From the NCBI GenBank assembly GCA_017308515.1, contig JAFKEN010000009.1, forward strand, positions 62,001-126,000: a stretch of 64,000 nucleotides of DNA, written 5' to 3'. Under the pieces are notes generated by a model. That model was not told where the DNA came from. It saw only the letters and a list, made by a program, of their open reading frames with translations, and did no database searches. The position numbers were made by a program, and so were the translations under genes. The number at the start of each line of letters is the position of its first letter. Positions within the stretch are counted from its first letter, which is position 1. Source of the DNA: Actinomycetales bacterium (GTDB lineage Bacteria; Actinomycetota; Actinomycetes; Actinomycetales; Microbacteriaceae). This document shows positions 34,633 through 43,712 of the stretch, in pieces.

Positions 34633-35763
34633 GTGACCTCGCTCGACGATCTGCCGATCCGCGCCGACCTGCGCGGCCAGCACCCGTACGGCGCGCCGCA
34701 GAAGGCGGTGCGCTACGCGCTCAACGTCAACGAGAACACCCATCCTGTGCCGGAGGAGGTGGCGCGGCACGTCGTCGAGTCGCTCGCGCACGCCGTGCTC
34801 GGGCTCAACCGCTACCCCGACCGCGAGTTCACGGTGCTCCGCGAGCACCTCGCCGGTTACCTCGCCGCGCGGGTTCCCGCCGAGGTCGCGCCGGGCCCCG
34901 AGCGGATCTGGGCCGCGAACGGCTCGAACGAGATCATCCAGCAGACGCTCCAGGCCTTCGGCGGCCCCGGGCGTCGCGTGCTCGGCTTCCCGCCGACCTA
35001 CTCGATGCACTCGATCATCGTGCGCGGCACCGGCACCGAGTGGGTCACGGCCGAGCGCGACGCCGACTACGCGCTGAGCGCCCCGACCGCGGTCGCCGCG
35101 GTGCGGCGCGAGAGTCCCGACCTCGTCTTCCTCTGTGCGCCCAACAACCCCACCGGCACCCCGCTGCCGCTCGAGGTGATCGAGGCGGTCTACGCCGCCA
35201 CCGACGGCATGGTGTTCGTCGACGAGGCCTACGCCGAGTTCATGCCCGACGGCGCGCCGAGCGCGCTCACGCTCCTGCCCGGGCGCGAGCGGCTGATCGT
35301 CTCGCGCACCATGAGCAAGGCCTTCGCCTTCGCCGGGGCGCGCGTGGGGTACCTCGTGGCCGATCCGGCCGTCGTCGACGCGCTGCGGCTCGTGCGGCTG
35401 CCGTACCACCTCTCCGCGCTCACCCAGGCCGCGGCGGTCGCGGCGCTCGAGCACGCCGAGCGGATGCTCGCGACCGTCGACGACATCCGCCTCCAGCGCG
35501 ACCGGCTGCTCGCCGAGCTGCCGCGGCTCGGGTACCGCGCCTACGACAGCTGGGCGAACTTCGTGCTCTTCGGGGGGCTCGACGACCCGGAGGCGACCTT
35601 CGAGGCGCTGCTGGCCGACGACGTGCTCGTGCGCGACGTCGGGATCCCCGGCGCCCTCCGGGTCACGGCGGGCACCGAGGAGGAGACCGGCTACTTCCTC
35701 GAGCGGCTCGCCGCGCTCGGGCCGGGCGGCGCCCGCCGGGGCGAGGGCCGCGGCTCCCGCTAG
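34633..35763 (+). CDS. hisC: Histidinol-phosphate aminotransferase
   Basis: 376 residues. A PLP enzyme converting imidazole acetol phosphate to histidinol phosphate. The PLP Lys is in [16 protein letters not shown], and the substrate-binding [11 protein letters not shown] segment is near the N-terminus. First of four histidine genes. Its TAG stop forms the first three bases of the hisB -10 hexamer, so the two genes are spaced by only ten bases yet may be separately transcribed. Confidence 0.94.
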   Translation: MTSLDDLPIRADLRGQHPYGAPQKAVRYALNVNENTHPVPEEVARHVVESLAHAVLGLNRYPDREFTVLREHLAGYLAARVPAEVAPGPERIWAANGSNEIIQQTLQAFGGPGRRVLGFPPTYSMHSIIVRGTGTEWVTAERDADYALSAPTAVAAVRRESPDLVFLCAPNNPTGTPLPLEVIEAVYAATDGMVFVDEAYAEFMPDGAPSALTLLPGRERLIVSRTMSKAFAFAGARVGYLVADPAVVDALRLVRLPYHLSALTQAAAVAALEHAERMLATVDDIRLQRDRLLAELPRLGYRAYDSWANFVLFGGLDDPEATFEALLADDVLVRDVGIPGALRVTAGTEEETGYFLERLAALGPGGARRGEGRGSR

Positions 35764-35766
35764 CCT
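35761..35766 (+). promoter_or_regulatory. -10 TAGCCT of hisB, sharing TAG with the hisC stop
   Basis: TAGCCT seven bases before ATG 35774; bases 1-3 are the hisC stop codon. Confidence 0.5.
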
Positions 35767-35773
35767 GGATCCC

Positions 35774-36379
35774 ATGACCGCGCCCCGCTCCGCCCGGCTG
35801 AGCCGCGAGACGAGCGAATCCCGCATTGAGTTGGAGCTCGACCTCGACGGCACCGGCCGCGCCGACATCGTCACCACGGTGCCCTTCTTCGACCACCTGC
35901 TGACCGCGTTCGCGAAGCACGCCGTCGTCGACCTCACGGTGCGCGCGCAGGGCGACACCGAGATCGACGTGCACCACACCGTCGAAGACACCGGCATCGT
36001 GCTCGGCCAGGCGATCCGCGAGGCGCTCGGCGACAAGGCGGGCATCGCGCGCTTCGGCGACGCTCTCGTGCCGCTCGACGAGGCGCTCGCGCAGGCGGTC
36101 GTCGACCTCTCCGGCCGGCCCTATCTCGTGCACAGCGGCGAGCCCGCGGGCTTCGAGCACCACCTCATCGGCGGCCACTTCACGGGCTCGATGGTGCGGC
36201 ACGTTCTCGAGGCGATCGCGTTCCAGTCGGCGATGACGCTGCACCTGCGGGTGCTCGCCGGGCGCGACCCGCACCACATCGCCGAGGCCGAGTTCAAGGC
36301 CTTCGCGCGCGCCTTCCGCCAGGCGGTCGCGCTCGATCCGCGCGTGCACGGGGTGCCCAGCACCAAGGGCGCGCTCTGA
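35774..36379 (+). CDS. hisB: Imidazoleglycerol-phosphate dehydratase
   Basis: 201 residues, the single-domain form without the N-terminal phosphatase of enterobacteria. The manganese-binding His/Glu motifs are present: [23 protein letters not shown], and [16 protein letters not shown]. It dehydrates imidazole glycerol phosphate, the product of HisH/HisF. Followed by hisH after 16 bases. Confidence 0.96.
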   Translation: MTAPRSARLSRETSESRIELELDLDGTGRADIVTTVPFFDHLLTAFAKHAVVDLTVRAQGDTEIDVHHTVEDTGIVLGQAIREALGDKAGIARFGDALVPLDEALAQAVVDLSGRPYLVHSGEPAGFEHHLIGGHFTGSMVRHVLEAIAFQSAMTLHLRVLAGRDPHHIAEAEFKAFARAFRQAVALDPRVHGVPSTKGAL

Positions 36380-36395
36380 CCGTGGCGAGCCCGCG

Positions 36396-37028
36396 ATGAC
36401 GGCCCCGTCCGTCGTGGTGCTCGACTACGGGTCGGGCAACGTGCACTCCGCCGCCAAGGCGCTCGAGCGCGCCGGCGCGCGCGTCGAGCTGACCGCCGAC
36501 CGCGCCGCGGTGCAGGCCGCCGACGGCCTGCTCGTGCCCGGTGTCGGCGCCTTCGCGGCGGTCATGGCCGCGCTCGAGTCGGTGCGCGGCGGGGAGCTCA
36601 TCGAGCGGCGCCTCGCCGGCGGCCGCCCGGTGCTCGGCATCTGCGTCGGCATGCAGGTCATGTTCGAGCGCGGCGTCGAGCGCGGCGTCGACACCGAGGG
36701 GCTGGGGGAGTGGCCGGGCGTCGTCGAGCGGCTCGCGGCACCCGTGCTGCCGCACATGGGCTGGAACCGGGTGGAGGCTCCGCCCGAGTCCCGGCTGTTC
36801 GCGGGTCTCGAGGGCGAGCGCTTCTACTTCGTGCACTCTTACGGGGTGCGCGACTGGAGCCTCGACCCGCACCCTCGGATGACTCCGCCCGCGGTCACCT
36901 GGGCCGAGCACGGCGAGCGCTTCGTCGCGGCCGTCGAGAACGGGCCGCTCGCGGCCACCCAGTTCCATCCCGAGAAGTCGGGCGCGGCCGGTATACGCCT
37001 GCTCGAGAACTGGGTCGCCGGGCTCTGA
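36396..37028 (+). CDS. hisH: Imidazole glycerol phosphate synthase glutaminase subunit
   Basis: 210 residues, class I glutamine amidotransferase. The catalytic triad is C83 (GICVGMQ), H191 and E193 (FHPEKSG). It feeds ammonia to HisF, which is not encoded in this window. The YGSGNVHS start is typical of HisH. A 30-residue surface insertion with [11 protein letters not shown] is within normal variation. Confidence 0.95.
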   Translation: MTAPSVVVLDYGSGNVHSAAKALERAGARVELTADRAAVQAADGLLVPGVGAFAAVMAALESVRGGELIERRLAGGRPVLGICVGMQVMFERGVERGVDTEGLGEWPGVVERLAAPVLPHMGWNRVEAPPESRLFAGLEGERFYFVHSYGVRDWSLDPHPRMTPPAVTWAEHGERFVAAVENGPLAATQFHPEKSGAAGIRLLENWVAGL

Positions 37029-37184
37029 GCACCGCCGCCGGGTGGGGAGGCCGCCGCGCCGAACCCGGACGACCGCCGGCGCCGAGCCCGTGCCGACCTC
37101 GGCTAGCATCGGGGACTTGTGCGCCCCCTGCTCGGCGCGCCCGATCCGACCCCGACCCGCACCGCGAGAGGCCCCGCGCCCGCC

Positions 37185-37943
37185 ATGACGAAGATGACCG
37201 ACTTCAGCTCCGGCCCCCGGCTGACCCTCCTGCCCGCGGTCGACATCGCGGGCGGCAAGGCGGTGCGCCTCACGCAGGGCGAGGCCGGATCCGAGACGGC
37301 GTACGGCGACCCCGTCGAGGCGGCCGAGAACTGGCTCGCCGACGGGGCGGAGTGGATCCACCTGGTCGATCTCGACGCGGCCTTCGGGCGCGGCCACAAC
37401 CGCGGTCCGATCAAGAAGGTCATCCGCGCGGTCGGGCGCGAGCTCAACGTGGAGCTGTCGGGCGGCATCCGCGACGACGCCTCGCTCGAGGCCGCCCTCG
37501 AGAGCGGCGCGAAGCGCATCAACCTCGGCACCGCCGCGCTCGAGAACCCCGAGTGGGCCGCCTACGTGATCGGCCAGTACGGCGAGTCGATCGCGGTCGG
37601 TCTCGACGTGCGCGGCACGACGCTCGCGGCGCGCGGCTGGACCCAGGAGGGCGGCGACCTCTGGAACGTGCTCGAGCGCCTCGAGGACGCCGGATGCGCG
37701 CGCTACGTCGTCACCGACGTCACCAAGGACGGCACACTCCGCGGCCCCAACCTCGACCTGCTGCGGCAGGTGATGGAGCGCACCCCGCGCCCGGTGATCG
37801 CCTCCGGCGGGATCTCCTCGCTCGACGACATCGCCGCGCTGCGCGACCTCGTGCCGCACGGGCTCGAGGGCGCGATCGTCGGCAAGGCCCTCTACGCGGG
37901 CGCCTTCACGCTGCCCGAGGCGCTCGACGTCGCGGGCGACTGA
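37185..37943 (+). CDS. priA: Bifunctional HisA/TrpF isomerase PriA
   Basis: 252 residues from ATG 37185; a GTG at 37119, nine bases after TAGCAT, would add 22 poorly conserved residues and cannot be excluded. A TIM barrel with the two catalytic Asp in [10 protein letters not shown] and [15 protein letters not shown]. In actinobacteria without trpF this enzyme serves both histidine and tryptophan synthesis; the [12 protein letters not shown] loop is typical of PriA. hisF does not follow, unlike in many relatives. Confidence 0.92.
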   Translation: MTKMTDFSSGPRLTLLPAVDIAGGKAVRLTQGEAGSETAYGDPVEAAENWLADGAEWIHLVDLDAAFGRGHNRGPIKKVIRAVGRELNVELSGGIRDDASLEAALESGAKRINLGTAALENPEWAAYVIGQYGESIAVGLDVRGTTLAARGWTQEGGDLWNVLERLEDAGCARYVVTDVTKDGTLRGPNLDLLRQVMERTPRPVIASGGISSLDDIAALRDLVPHGLEGAIVGKALYAGAFTLPEALDVAGD

Positions 37944-37950
37944 GGCGCGC

Positions 37951-38730
37951 GTGAGGGCGGGCGGCGAGGCCGACAGCGCCGGGATCCCCTGGGCCGGTCG
38001 TGCGTTCCGCCCCAACCCCGACGCAGGCGACGACGGCGCGGCCGACCCGGCGGTGCTCGCGGCGCTCGGCGCGTTCCGCGACGGCTCCGCGGGCCTGCCC
38101 GAGGTGGTGGCGGCGCTGCACGGCTCCCGCCTGCTGCTGCCGCTCGTCGCCGAGGCGGGCGATGAGGGAGTCGGCCCGCACGGGCAGCGCGTCGACAAGA
38201 CCCAGGAGCTCGCGCTCGTCACGGTCGCCGGCCCCGACGGGCGCGCGACTCTGCCCGCCTTCACCTCCGTCGCGACCCTCGCGGCCTGGAACCGCGAGGC
38301 CCGCCCGATCCCGATCGCGAGCAGCCGCGTCGCCCTCGCCCTGGGCGCCGAGCAGACCCCCCTGCTCGTGATCGATCCCGGCTCGCCGAGCCGGCTCGTG
38401 CTGCGCCGCCCCGCCTTCCGCGCGCTCGCGACGGGGGAGGCGTGGGTGCCCCCGTGGGACGATCCCGAGGTGCGGGAGGCGGTGCGCGGTGCGGCCCGGG
38501 CCGAGCCGGCGGTGCGGGCGATCGCGCTCGAGCCGGGGGATCCCGCCGCCGACCTGACCGGCCCCGACCTGCGCATCGCGCTCGCCCTCGACCCCGGCCT
38601 CGACACCGACGCCCTGCAGGGGCTGCTCGGGCGCCTGACGGCCGCCTGGGCCGAGGACGCACTGCTGGCCGAGCGCGCGGACGCTCTCGGGGTGCGGCTG
38701 GTCGCGGCGACCTCGTCGCCGACGCCCTAG
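37951..38730 (+). CDS. SseB family protein
   Basis: 259 residues. The SseB N-terminal domain is visible from FRDGSAGLPEVVAALHGSRL to PAFTSVATLAAW, and a C-terminal part carries ALDPGLDTDALQG. SseB-type proteins follow priA/hisA in many actinobacteria; their role here is unknown (the name comes from an enterobacterial stress and secretion protein). GTG start eight bases after priA. Its TAG is also, on the other strand, the stop of the DUF1844 gene (CTAG). Confidence 0.85.
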   Translation: MRAGGEADSAGIPWAGRAFRPNPDAGDDGAADPAVLAALGAFRDGSAGLPEVVAALHGSRLLLPLVAEAGDEGVGPHGQRVDKTQELALVTVAGPDGRATLPAFTSVATLAAWNREARPIPIASSRVALALGAEQTPLLVIDPGSPSRLVLRRPAFRALATGEAWVPPWDDPEVREAVRGAARAEPAVRAIALEPGDPAADLTGPDLRIALALDPGLDTDALQGLLGRLTAAWAEDALLAERADALGVRLVAATSSPTP

Positions 38731-39161
38731 ATCACCGAGCCGGTGAACTTCTCGCCGGGTCCCTGGCCGGGCGCGTCGGGGATCGCGCTCTCCTCGCGGA
38801 AGGCGAGCTGCAGCGAGCGCAGGCCGTCGCGCAGCGGGCGCGCGTGGCTGTCCGAGATCTCGGGGGCGGCCGCGGTGACGAGGCCGGCGAGCACGGTGAT
38901 GAGCTTGCGGGCCTCGTCGAGGTCGCGCTCGGCCGCCGCATCCGGCCCGTCGCCGAGGCCGAGCTTCACGGCCGCCGCGCTCATGAGATGCACGGCGACG
39001 GTGTTGATGAGCTCGACCGCGGGCACCTCGGCGATGTCGCGCACCTGCCCGCTGACGTCGAGGAAAGCCGTGCCGCCGTCCAGACCGTGCTCCTCGGTCC
39101 CGTGCTCGCCGATCCCGTGCTCGCCGGTCCCGTGCTCCCCGACAGCGTGCTCGTCGCCCAC
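38727..39161 (-). CDS. DUF1844 domain protein with GEHG repeats
   Basis: 144 residues. The DUF1844 core is clear: ELINTVAVHLMSAAAVKLGL and DLDEARKLITVLAGLV. The first 25 residues repeat GEHG four times, encoded by near-identical DNA units, a low-complexity and possibly metal-binding His-rich tail. DUF1844 genes lie next to infC in many actinobacteria. GTG start. Function unknown. Confidence 0.87.
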   Translation of the reverse strand: MGDEHAVGEHGTGEHGIGEHGTEEHGLDGGTAFLDVSGQVRDIAEVPAVELINTVAVHLMSAAAVKLGLGDGPDAAAERDLDEARKLITVLAGLVTAAAPEISDSHARPLRDGLRSLQLAFREESAIPDAPGQGPGEKFTGSVI

Positions 39162-39174
39162 GGCGCCCCTCTGC

Positions 39175-39451
39175 TAGACTTTCGCGGGCTTCCGGCTTCT
39201 GCCGGGAGACGAAAGTGGAGAAATCCCACCCGTCGGCCGCCTCACCAGGCTAGCCGGGTCCGTGTCCCTCCGCCGACCGTCCTTCGGGCCGGTCGGTCGC
39301 CGGGGCCGATGCGAATCGGCCGCGAAGGGGGAAACAGAGTACGACGACCGCGACGCGAGTCGCGGGGAGAGCACCGCCGCGTGCGATCCGCGTCACGGGG
39401 CTTCGCGCGCTTTCGCGCCCACCCGAAACAACCGAACCGCAAGGAGTCAGC
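39175..39451 (+). promoter_or_regulatory. infC promoter and long mRNA leader
   Basis: TAGACT at 39175-39180 is the likely -10, giving a leader of about 265 bases. It contains GC-rich hairpin potential near 39191-39212 and ends in AAGGAG five bases before the ATC start. Long leaders of infC-rpmI-rplT operons are often sites of autoregulation by L20 or by attenuation. No gene is visible here. Confidence 0.5.
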
Positions 39452-40063
<612 letters not shown>

Positions 40064-40068
40064 GTCGA

Positions 40069-40263
40069 ATGCCCAAGCAGAAGACGCACTCCGGTGCGAA
40101 GAAGCGCTTCCGGATCACCGGCAGCGGCAAGGTCGTGAAGCAGGGCTCCGGCATGCGTCACAACTTCGAGCACAAGTCGAGCCGCGTCACGCGCCGGCTC
40201 AACCAGGACGTCGTGCTCGCGCCGCAGGACGCGAAGAACATCAAGAAGCTCCTGGGCAAGTGA
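40069..40263 (+). CDS. rpmI: 50S ribosomal protein L35
   Basis: 64 residues, full length: [14 protein letters not shown] at the start, KNIKKLLGK at the end. Very basic. The ATG is five bases after the infC stop, so it is translated from the same mRNA. Only bases of a longer open frame mask it in simple gene finding. Confidence 0.97.
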   Translation: MPKQKTHSGAKKRFRITGSGKVVKQGSGMRHNFEHKSSRVTRRLNQDVVLAPQDAKNIKKLLGK

Positions 40264-40292
40264 GCCCGGTCGATACCAGGAAGAACTGAGTC

Positions 40293-40679
40293 ATGGCACG
40301 TGTGAAGCGGGCGGTCAACGCCCAGAAGAAGCGCCGCACCACCCTCGAGCGCGCTGCGGGCTACCGCGGGCAGCGCTCGCGCCTGTACCGGAAGGCGAAG
40401 GAGCAGGTCACCCACTCGCTCGTCTACGCCTACCGCGACCGGCACGCCAAGAAGGGCGAGTTCCGTCGCCTGTGGATCCAGCGCATCAACGCGGCGGCGC
40501 GCGCGAACGGCATCACCTACAACCGCCTCATCCAGGGCCTGAACCTGGCGGGCATCGAGGTCGACCGTCGCATCCTCGCCGACCTCGCGGTCAACGAGCC
40601 GCAGGCCTTCGCCGGCCTCGTCGAGGCCGCCAAGTCGGCGCTGCCGAAGGACGTCAACGCGCCCAAGTCCGCGGCGTGA
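40293..40679 (+). CDS. rplT: 50S ribosomal protein L20
   Basis: 128 residues: [16 protein letters not shown] start and the conserved [18 protein letters not shown] and RINAAAR blocks. Binds 23S rRNA early in assembly and can regulate its own operon in other bacteria. Last gene of infC-rpmI-rplT; followed by a strong hairpin. Confidence 0.98.
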   Translation: MARVKRAVNAQKKRRTTLERAAGYRGQRSRLYRKAKEQVTHSLVYAYRDRHAKKGEFRRLWIQRINAAARANGITYNRLIQGLNLAGIEVDRRILADLAVNEPQAFAGLVEAAKSALPKDVNAPKSAA

Positions 40680-40709
40680 TCGTCGCCGGGCCCGGCCCGG
40701 CAGCCGCGC

Positions 40710-40736
40710 GGCCCCGTGTCCCCAGGACACGGGGCC
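40710..40736 (+). terminator. Hairpin terminator after rplT
   Basis: Perfect 12-pair stem GGCCCCGTGTCC / GGACACGGGGCC with a three-base loop. No T-run follows, as is common in GC-rich actinobacteria. Confidence 0.75.
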
Positions 40737-40758
40737 GCCGTCGTCTCCCGGCGCTCCG

Positions 40759-40764
40759 TATGCT
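40759..40764 (+). promoter_or_regulatory. Possible -10 TATGCT of the carrier-protein operon
   Basis: TATGCT just after the rplT terminator, 13 bases before the mini-ORF at 40778. Confidence 0.4.
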
Positions 40765-40777
40765 GGGGGGTCGAGCG

Positions 40778-40825
40778 ATGCCCACCGTGGGGGAGGGCCT
40801 CGCGCACCACCCGAACGAGGACTGA
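40778..40825 (+). CDS. 15-codon mini-ORF coupled to the operon's first gene
   Basis: ATG then 14 codons, MPTVGEGLAHHPNED, ending in TGATG so that its stop overlaps the next ATG by one base. A G-rich stretch precedes it. It may be a leader peptide that couples translation of the phosphopantetheinyl transferase, or a chance ORF. No similarity recognised. Confidence 0.35.
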   Translation: MPTVGEGLAHHPNED

Positions 40826-41358
40826 TGCCCCAGGCCGTCGAATCCCGCCCCTCCGTCGTGCGCCCGGCGACGGGGCCCGTGCGCGTGCCCGAGGGGCGAT
40901 CCGCGCGGGCGGTGCCGCGCGTGGGCGTCGACCTCGCCGATCCGGCGGAGATCGCCGCGTCGATCGCCCGGTTCGGGCCCCGCTACCTCGACCGCGTCTT
41001 CACCCCCGCCGAGCGCGCGCACACCGGGGACGCGCCCGAGCGGCTCGCGGCGCGGTTCGCGGCCAAGGAGGCCGTCATCAAGCTGCTGCGGCTGCCGGCC
41101 GACACCGCGGTCGTCTACCGCGAGGTCGAGATCGTCGCGGATGCCGCCGGCGCTCCGCTCGTGCACCTCGCCCCGCGCCTCGAGGCCCTCGCGGCGGCCC
41201 AGGGGCTCGGCCCGATCGCCGTGTCGCTGAGCCACGAGCGCGGTCTCGCGGCCGCGACCGCCCTCGCGCTCGCCTCCGACCCTTCGCGCGCCGCGGGACC
41301 CGCTCCCGCTCTCGCCTCCGAGTCCGCCCCGCGCCCGACCCGCGGGGGCCGGCGATGA
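40825..41358 (+). CDS. Holo-ACP synthase-like 4'-phosphopantetheinyl transferase
   Basis: 177 residues. AcpS fold: magnesium ligands D36 (GVDLADPAEI) and E82 (ARFAAKEAVIK), and SLSHERGLAAA near residue 135. It should attach phosphopantetheine from CoA to a carrier-protein Ser. The first 30 and last 35 residues are low-complexity extensions. The next gene, overlapping by four bases, is a carrier protein, its obvious substrate. It could also be the cell's general AcpS; only a genome search can tell. Confidence 0.87.
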   Translation: MPQAVESRPSVVRPATGPVRVPEGRSARAVPRVGVDLADPAEIAASIARFGPRYLDRVFTPAERAHTGDAPERLAARFAAKEAVIKLLRLPADTAVVYREVEIVADAAGAPLVHLAPRLEALAAAQGLGPIAVSLSHERGLAAATALALASDPSRAAGPAPALASESAPRPTRGGRR

Positions 41359-41624
41359 CGGGCGCCGCCGCGCGCGAGGCCGACATCGCCGCGATCCGCG
41401 ACGCGCTCGGCCGCTTCGGGCGCCTCTCGGTCTCGGCCGGCTCGGTCGCGCCCGAGACCGACCTCTACGGGGTGGGCTTCACCTCGCACGCCGCCGTCAA
41501 CGTCATGCTCGCCCTCGAGGACGCCTTCGACATCGAGTTCCCCGACGAGCTGCTGACGCGGGCCACCTTCGGCTCGATCGCGGCGCTCGCCGACGCCGTG
41601 AGCCGCACCCGGGCCGCCGCATGA
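41355..41624 (+). CDS. Acyl carrier protein-like amino acid carrier protein
   Basis: 89 residues, three-helix carrier-protein pattern. The phosphopantetheine Ser is probably S44 in VGFTSHAAVNVML, which replaces the usual DSL motif of fatty-acid ACPs; the following VMLALEDAFDIEFPDE matches carrier proteins associated with synthetase-like amino acid ligases. Expected to be cytoplasmic and loaded by the ligase two genes downstream. ATGA overlaps on both sides. Confidence 0.87.
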   Translation: MTGAAAREADIAAIRDALGRFGRLSVSAGSVAPETDLYGVGFTSHAAVNVMLALEDAFDIEFPDELLTRATFGSIAALADAVSRTRAAA

Positions 41625-42781
41625 GCGACCGCTTCGCCGCCCGCGCGGCGGCGGTCGCCGAGGTCGCCGCCGCCCACGCGGCCGAGGTCGACCGCGACGC
41701 GCGCGAACCGGCGGAGGCCGTCGTCGCGCTGCGCGAGCACGGGCTGCTCGGCGCCTCCGTTCCCGCGGCACTCGGCGGCGAGGGGGCGAGCCTGCGCGAG
41801 CTGAGCGGCATCGCCACCGCGCTCGGCGCGGCGTGCGCCTCGACCGGCATGGTCTTCGCGATGCACCACGGCCAGGCCATGACGCTCTGGCGCCACGGCG
41901 GCGAGGGCGCGGGGGTCCGCGCGCTCATCGAGCGGGTGCGCGACGAGGGGGCGCTGCTGGCCTCCTCCACGACCGAGCGGGGGATCGGGGGCGACGCCCG
42001 CCGCTCCTCGTGCGCTCTCGAACGTCCGGCCCCGGGGCGGGTGCGCGTGGTCAAGGATTCGCCGGTGGTGTCGTACGCGGGCAGCGCCGACGTGATCCTC
42101 ATCACCGCCCGCCGCGACGCCGACGCCGCCGAGTCCGACCAGCGGCTGCTCGCCTGCCCGATCGGCGAGATCTTGCTCGAGCCGCGCTCGGAGTGGGACA
42201 CCCTCGGGTTGCGGGGCACCGTGAGCCGCGGCTACCTGCTCGAGGCGGAGACCTCCGAGTCGAACCTCCTCGCCGACGACTACGCGGCGATCTCCTCGCA
42301 GACGGCGCTGCCGGTCTCGCACGTGCTGTGGGCCTCGGTGTGGCTCGGGATCGCGGTGAGCGCCGCCGACACCGCGCGCTCCGCGGTGCGCGCCCAGCTG
42401 CGCGGCGCCGCCGCTGCGGGCCCGACGCCGTCGCCCGCCGCGCTGCGGCTCGCGGAGCTCTACGCCGCGCTGCAGGCCTTCGCCGACGCGGTGCGCCACG
42501 CCGCCGAGCGCTTCGACGCGCTCGCCGACGACCGCGACGCGCTCGGCGGGGTGTCGTTCGCGCTCGCGATGAACGCGGTCAAGGTGTCGAGCGCCGACGC
42601 GGTCGTCGACATCGTCACCCGCGCGCTGCGCATCGTCGGCATCGCGGGCTACCGTCTCGACTCCGAGCAGAGCCTCGGGCGGCAGCTGCGCGACGCGCAC
42701 GGGGCGGCGATCCAGATCTCGAACGACCGCCTGCTGGCCAACAACGCCGCGCTCGTGGCGATGGCGCGGCCGGAGCTGTGA
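41621..42781 (+). CDS. Acyl-CoA dehydrogenase family flavoprotein
   Basis: 386 residues. Three-domain ACAD layout: N-terminal helices with HGLLGASVPAALGGEG, a middle beta domain with WDTLGLRGTVSRGYLL, and a C-terminal helical domain with LRDAHGAAIQISNDRLL where typical enzymes have the YEG-type end. The usual catalytic Glu is not obvious. FAD is expected. In this operon it may oxidise the aminoacyl group held on the carrier protein, as prolyl-carrier dehydrogenases do in other pathways; that is inference. Confidence 0.85.
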   Translation: MSDRFAARAAAVAEVAAAHAAEVDRDAREPAEAVVALREHGLLGASVPAALGGEGASLRELSGIATALGAACASTGMVFAMHHGQAMTLWRHGGEGAGVRALIERVRDEGALLASSTTERGIGGDARRSSCALERPAPGRVRVVKDSPVVSYAGSADVILITARRDADAAESDQRLLACPIGEILLEPRSEWDTLGLRGTVSRGYLLEAETSESNLLADDYAAISSQTALPVSHVLWASVWLGIAVSAADTARSAVRAQLRGAAAAGPTPSPAALRLAELYAALQAFADAVRHAAERFDALADDRDALGGVSFALAMNAVKVSSADAVVDIVTRALRIVGIAGYRLDSEQSLGRQLRDAHGAAIQISNDRLLANNAALVAMARPEL

Positions 42782-42785
42782 GCCG

Positions 42786-43712
42786 ATGACCGCGTCGATC
42801 GAGGAGGCCCGCCGCGGCTTCCGCGAGCGCCTGCTCGAGGCGGGCGTGCTCGTCGTGCTCGGCGAGCCCGGCCTGTACGCGAAGTCGGGCGTCTTCGAGC
42901 GCGTCTACCGCGGCGTCGACGCGCTCACCGAGACCACGCTCGCCCACCTGGGAGCCGAGGTGCTGCGCTTCCCGCCGGTCGAGCCGCTCGCGCTGTTCGA
43001 GAAGACGGACTACATCGCCTCCTTCCCGCAGCTGACCGCCTCGCTCTCGGTGTTCACCGGCGGCGACCTCGAGCACGCCGAGCTGCTGACTGCGCGCGCC
43101 GAGGGCGAGCGCTGGGAGCGGTTCCTCGAGCCCGCCGGCGTGCTCATGAGCCCCGCGGTGTGCCACCCGGTGTACGCGCTCCTGACCGGCACGCTGCCCG
43201 CGGGCGGGCGGAACTTCGACGTGCTCGGCGACAGCTTCCGCCGGGAGCCGAGTGAAGATCCGATGCGGATGCAGGCCTTCCACATGCACGAGTACGTGCA
43301 CGTCGGCACCGCGGTCTCCGCGCTCGCGCACCGCGACGAGGGCGCTCCGCTCATGCACGCCCTGCTCGAGTCGCTCGGCCTCGAGATCGACTACGTGCCC
43401 GCGAACGATCCGTTCTTCGGGCGCGCGGGCCGCATGCTCGCGAAGAACCAGATCACCCAGTCGCTCAAGTACGAGTTCGTCACGCCCGTCTACGGCGACG
43501 CGCACGACCCGACCGCGATCTCGAGCGCGAACTACCACGAGACCCATTTCGGCCAGGCCTTCGACATCCGCGACGCCGACGGCGAGGTCGCGAACAGCTC
43601 CTGCCTCGCCTTCGGCCTCGAGCGGATCACCCTCGCGCTCTTCGCGCGGCACGGCACCGACCTCGGCTCCTGGCCCGCGGGGGTGCGCGCGCGCCTGGGA
43701 GCGGACGCGTGA
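42786..43712 (+). CDS. Amino acid--[acyl-carrier-protein] ligase (seryl-tRNA synthetase-like)
   Basis: 308 residues, a class II aminoacyl-tRNA-synthetase catalytic core without tRNA-binding domain. The zinc ligands of the family, Cys-Glu-Cys, fit C126 (AVCHPVY), E169 (HMHEYVHVG) and C273 (SSCLAFGLERI). Motif 3 is FGLERITLALF. Known homologues activate small amino acids such as glycine or alanine and load them on a dedicated carrier protein; the downstream product has not been described to my knowledge. Here the carrier protein lies two genes upstream. The amino acid is not predictable by eye. Confidence 0.9.
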   Translation: MTASIEEARRGFRERLLEAGVLVVLGEPGLYAKSGVFERVYRGVDALTETTLAHLGAEVLRFPPVEPLALFEKTDYIASFPQLTASLSVFTGGDLEHAELLTARAEGERWERFLEPAGVLMSPAVCHPVYALLTGTLPAGGRNFDVLGDSFRREPSEDPMRMQAFHMHEYVHVGTAVSALAHRDEGAPLMHALLESLGLEIDYVPANDPFFGRAGRMLAKNQITQSLKYEFVTPVYGDAHDPTAISSANYHETHFGQAFDIRDADGEVANSSCLAFGLERITLALFARHGTDLGSWPAGVRARLGADA

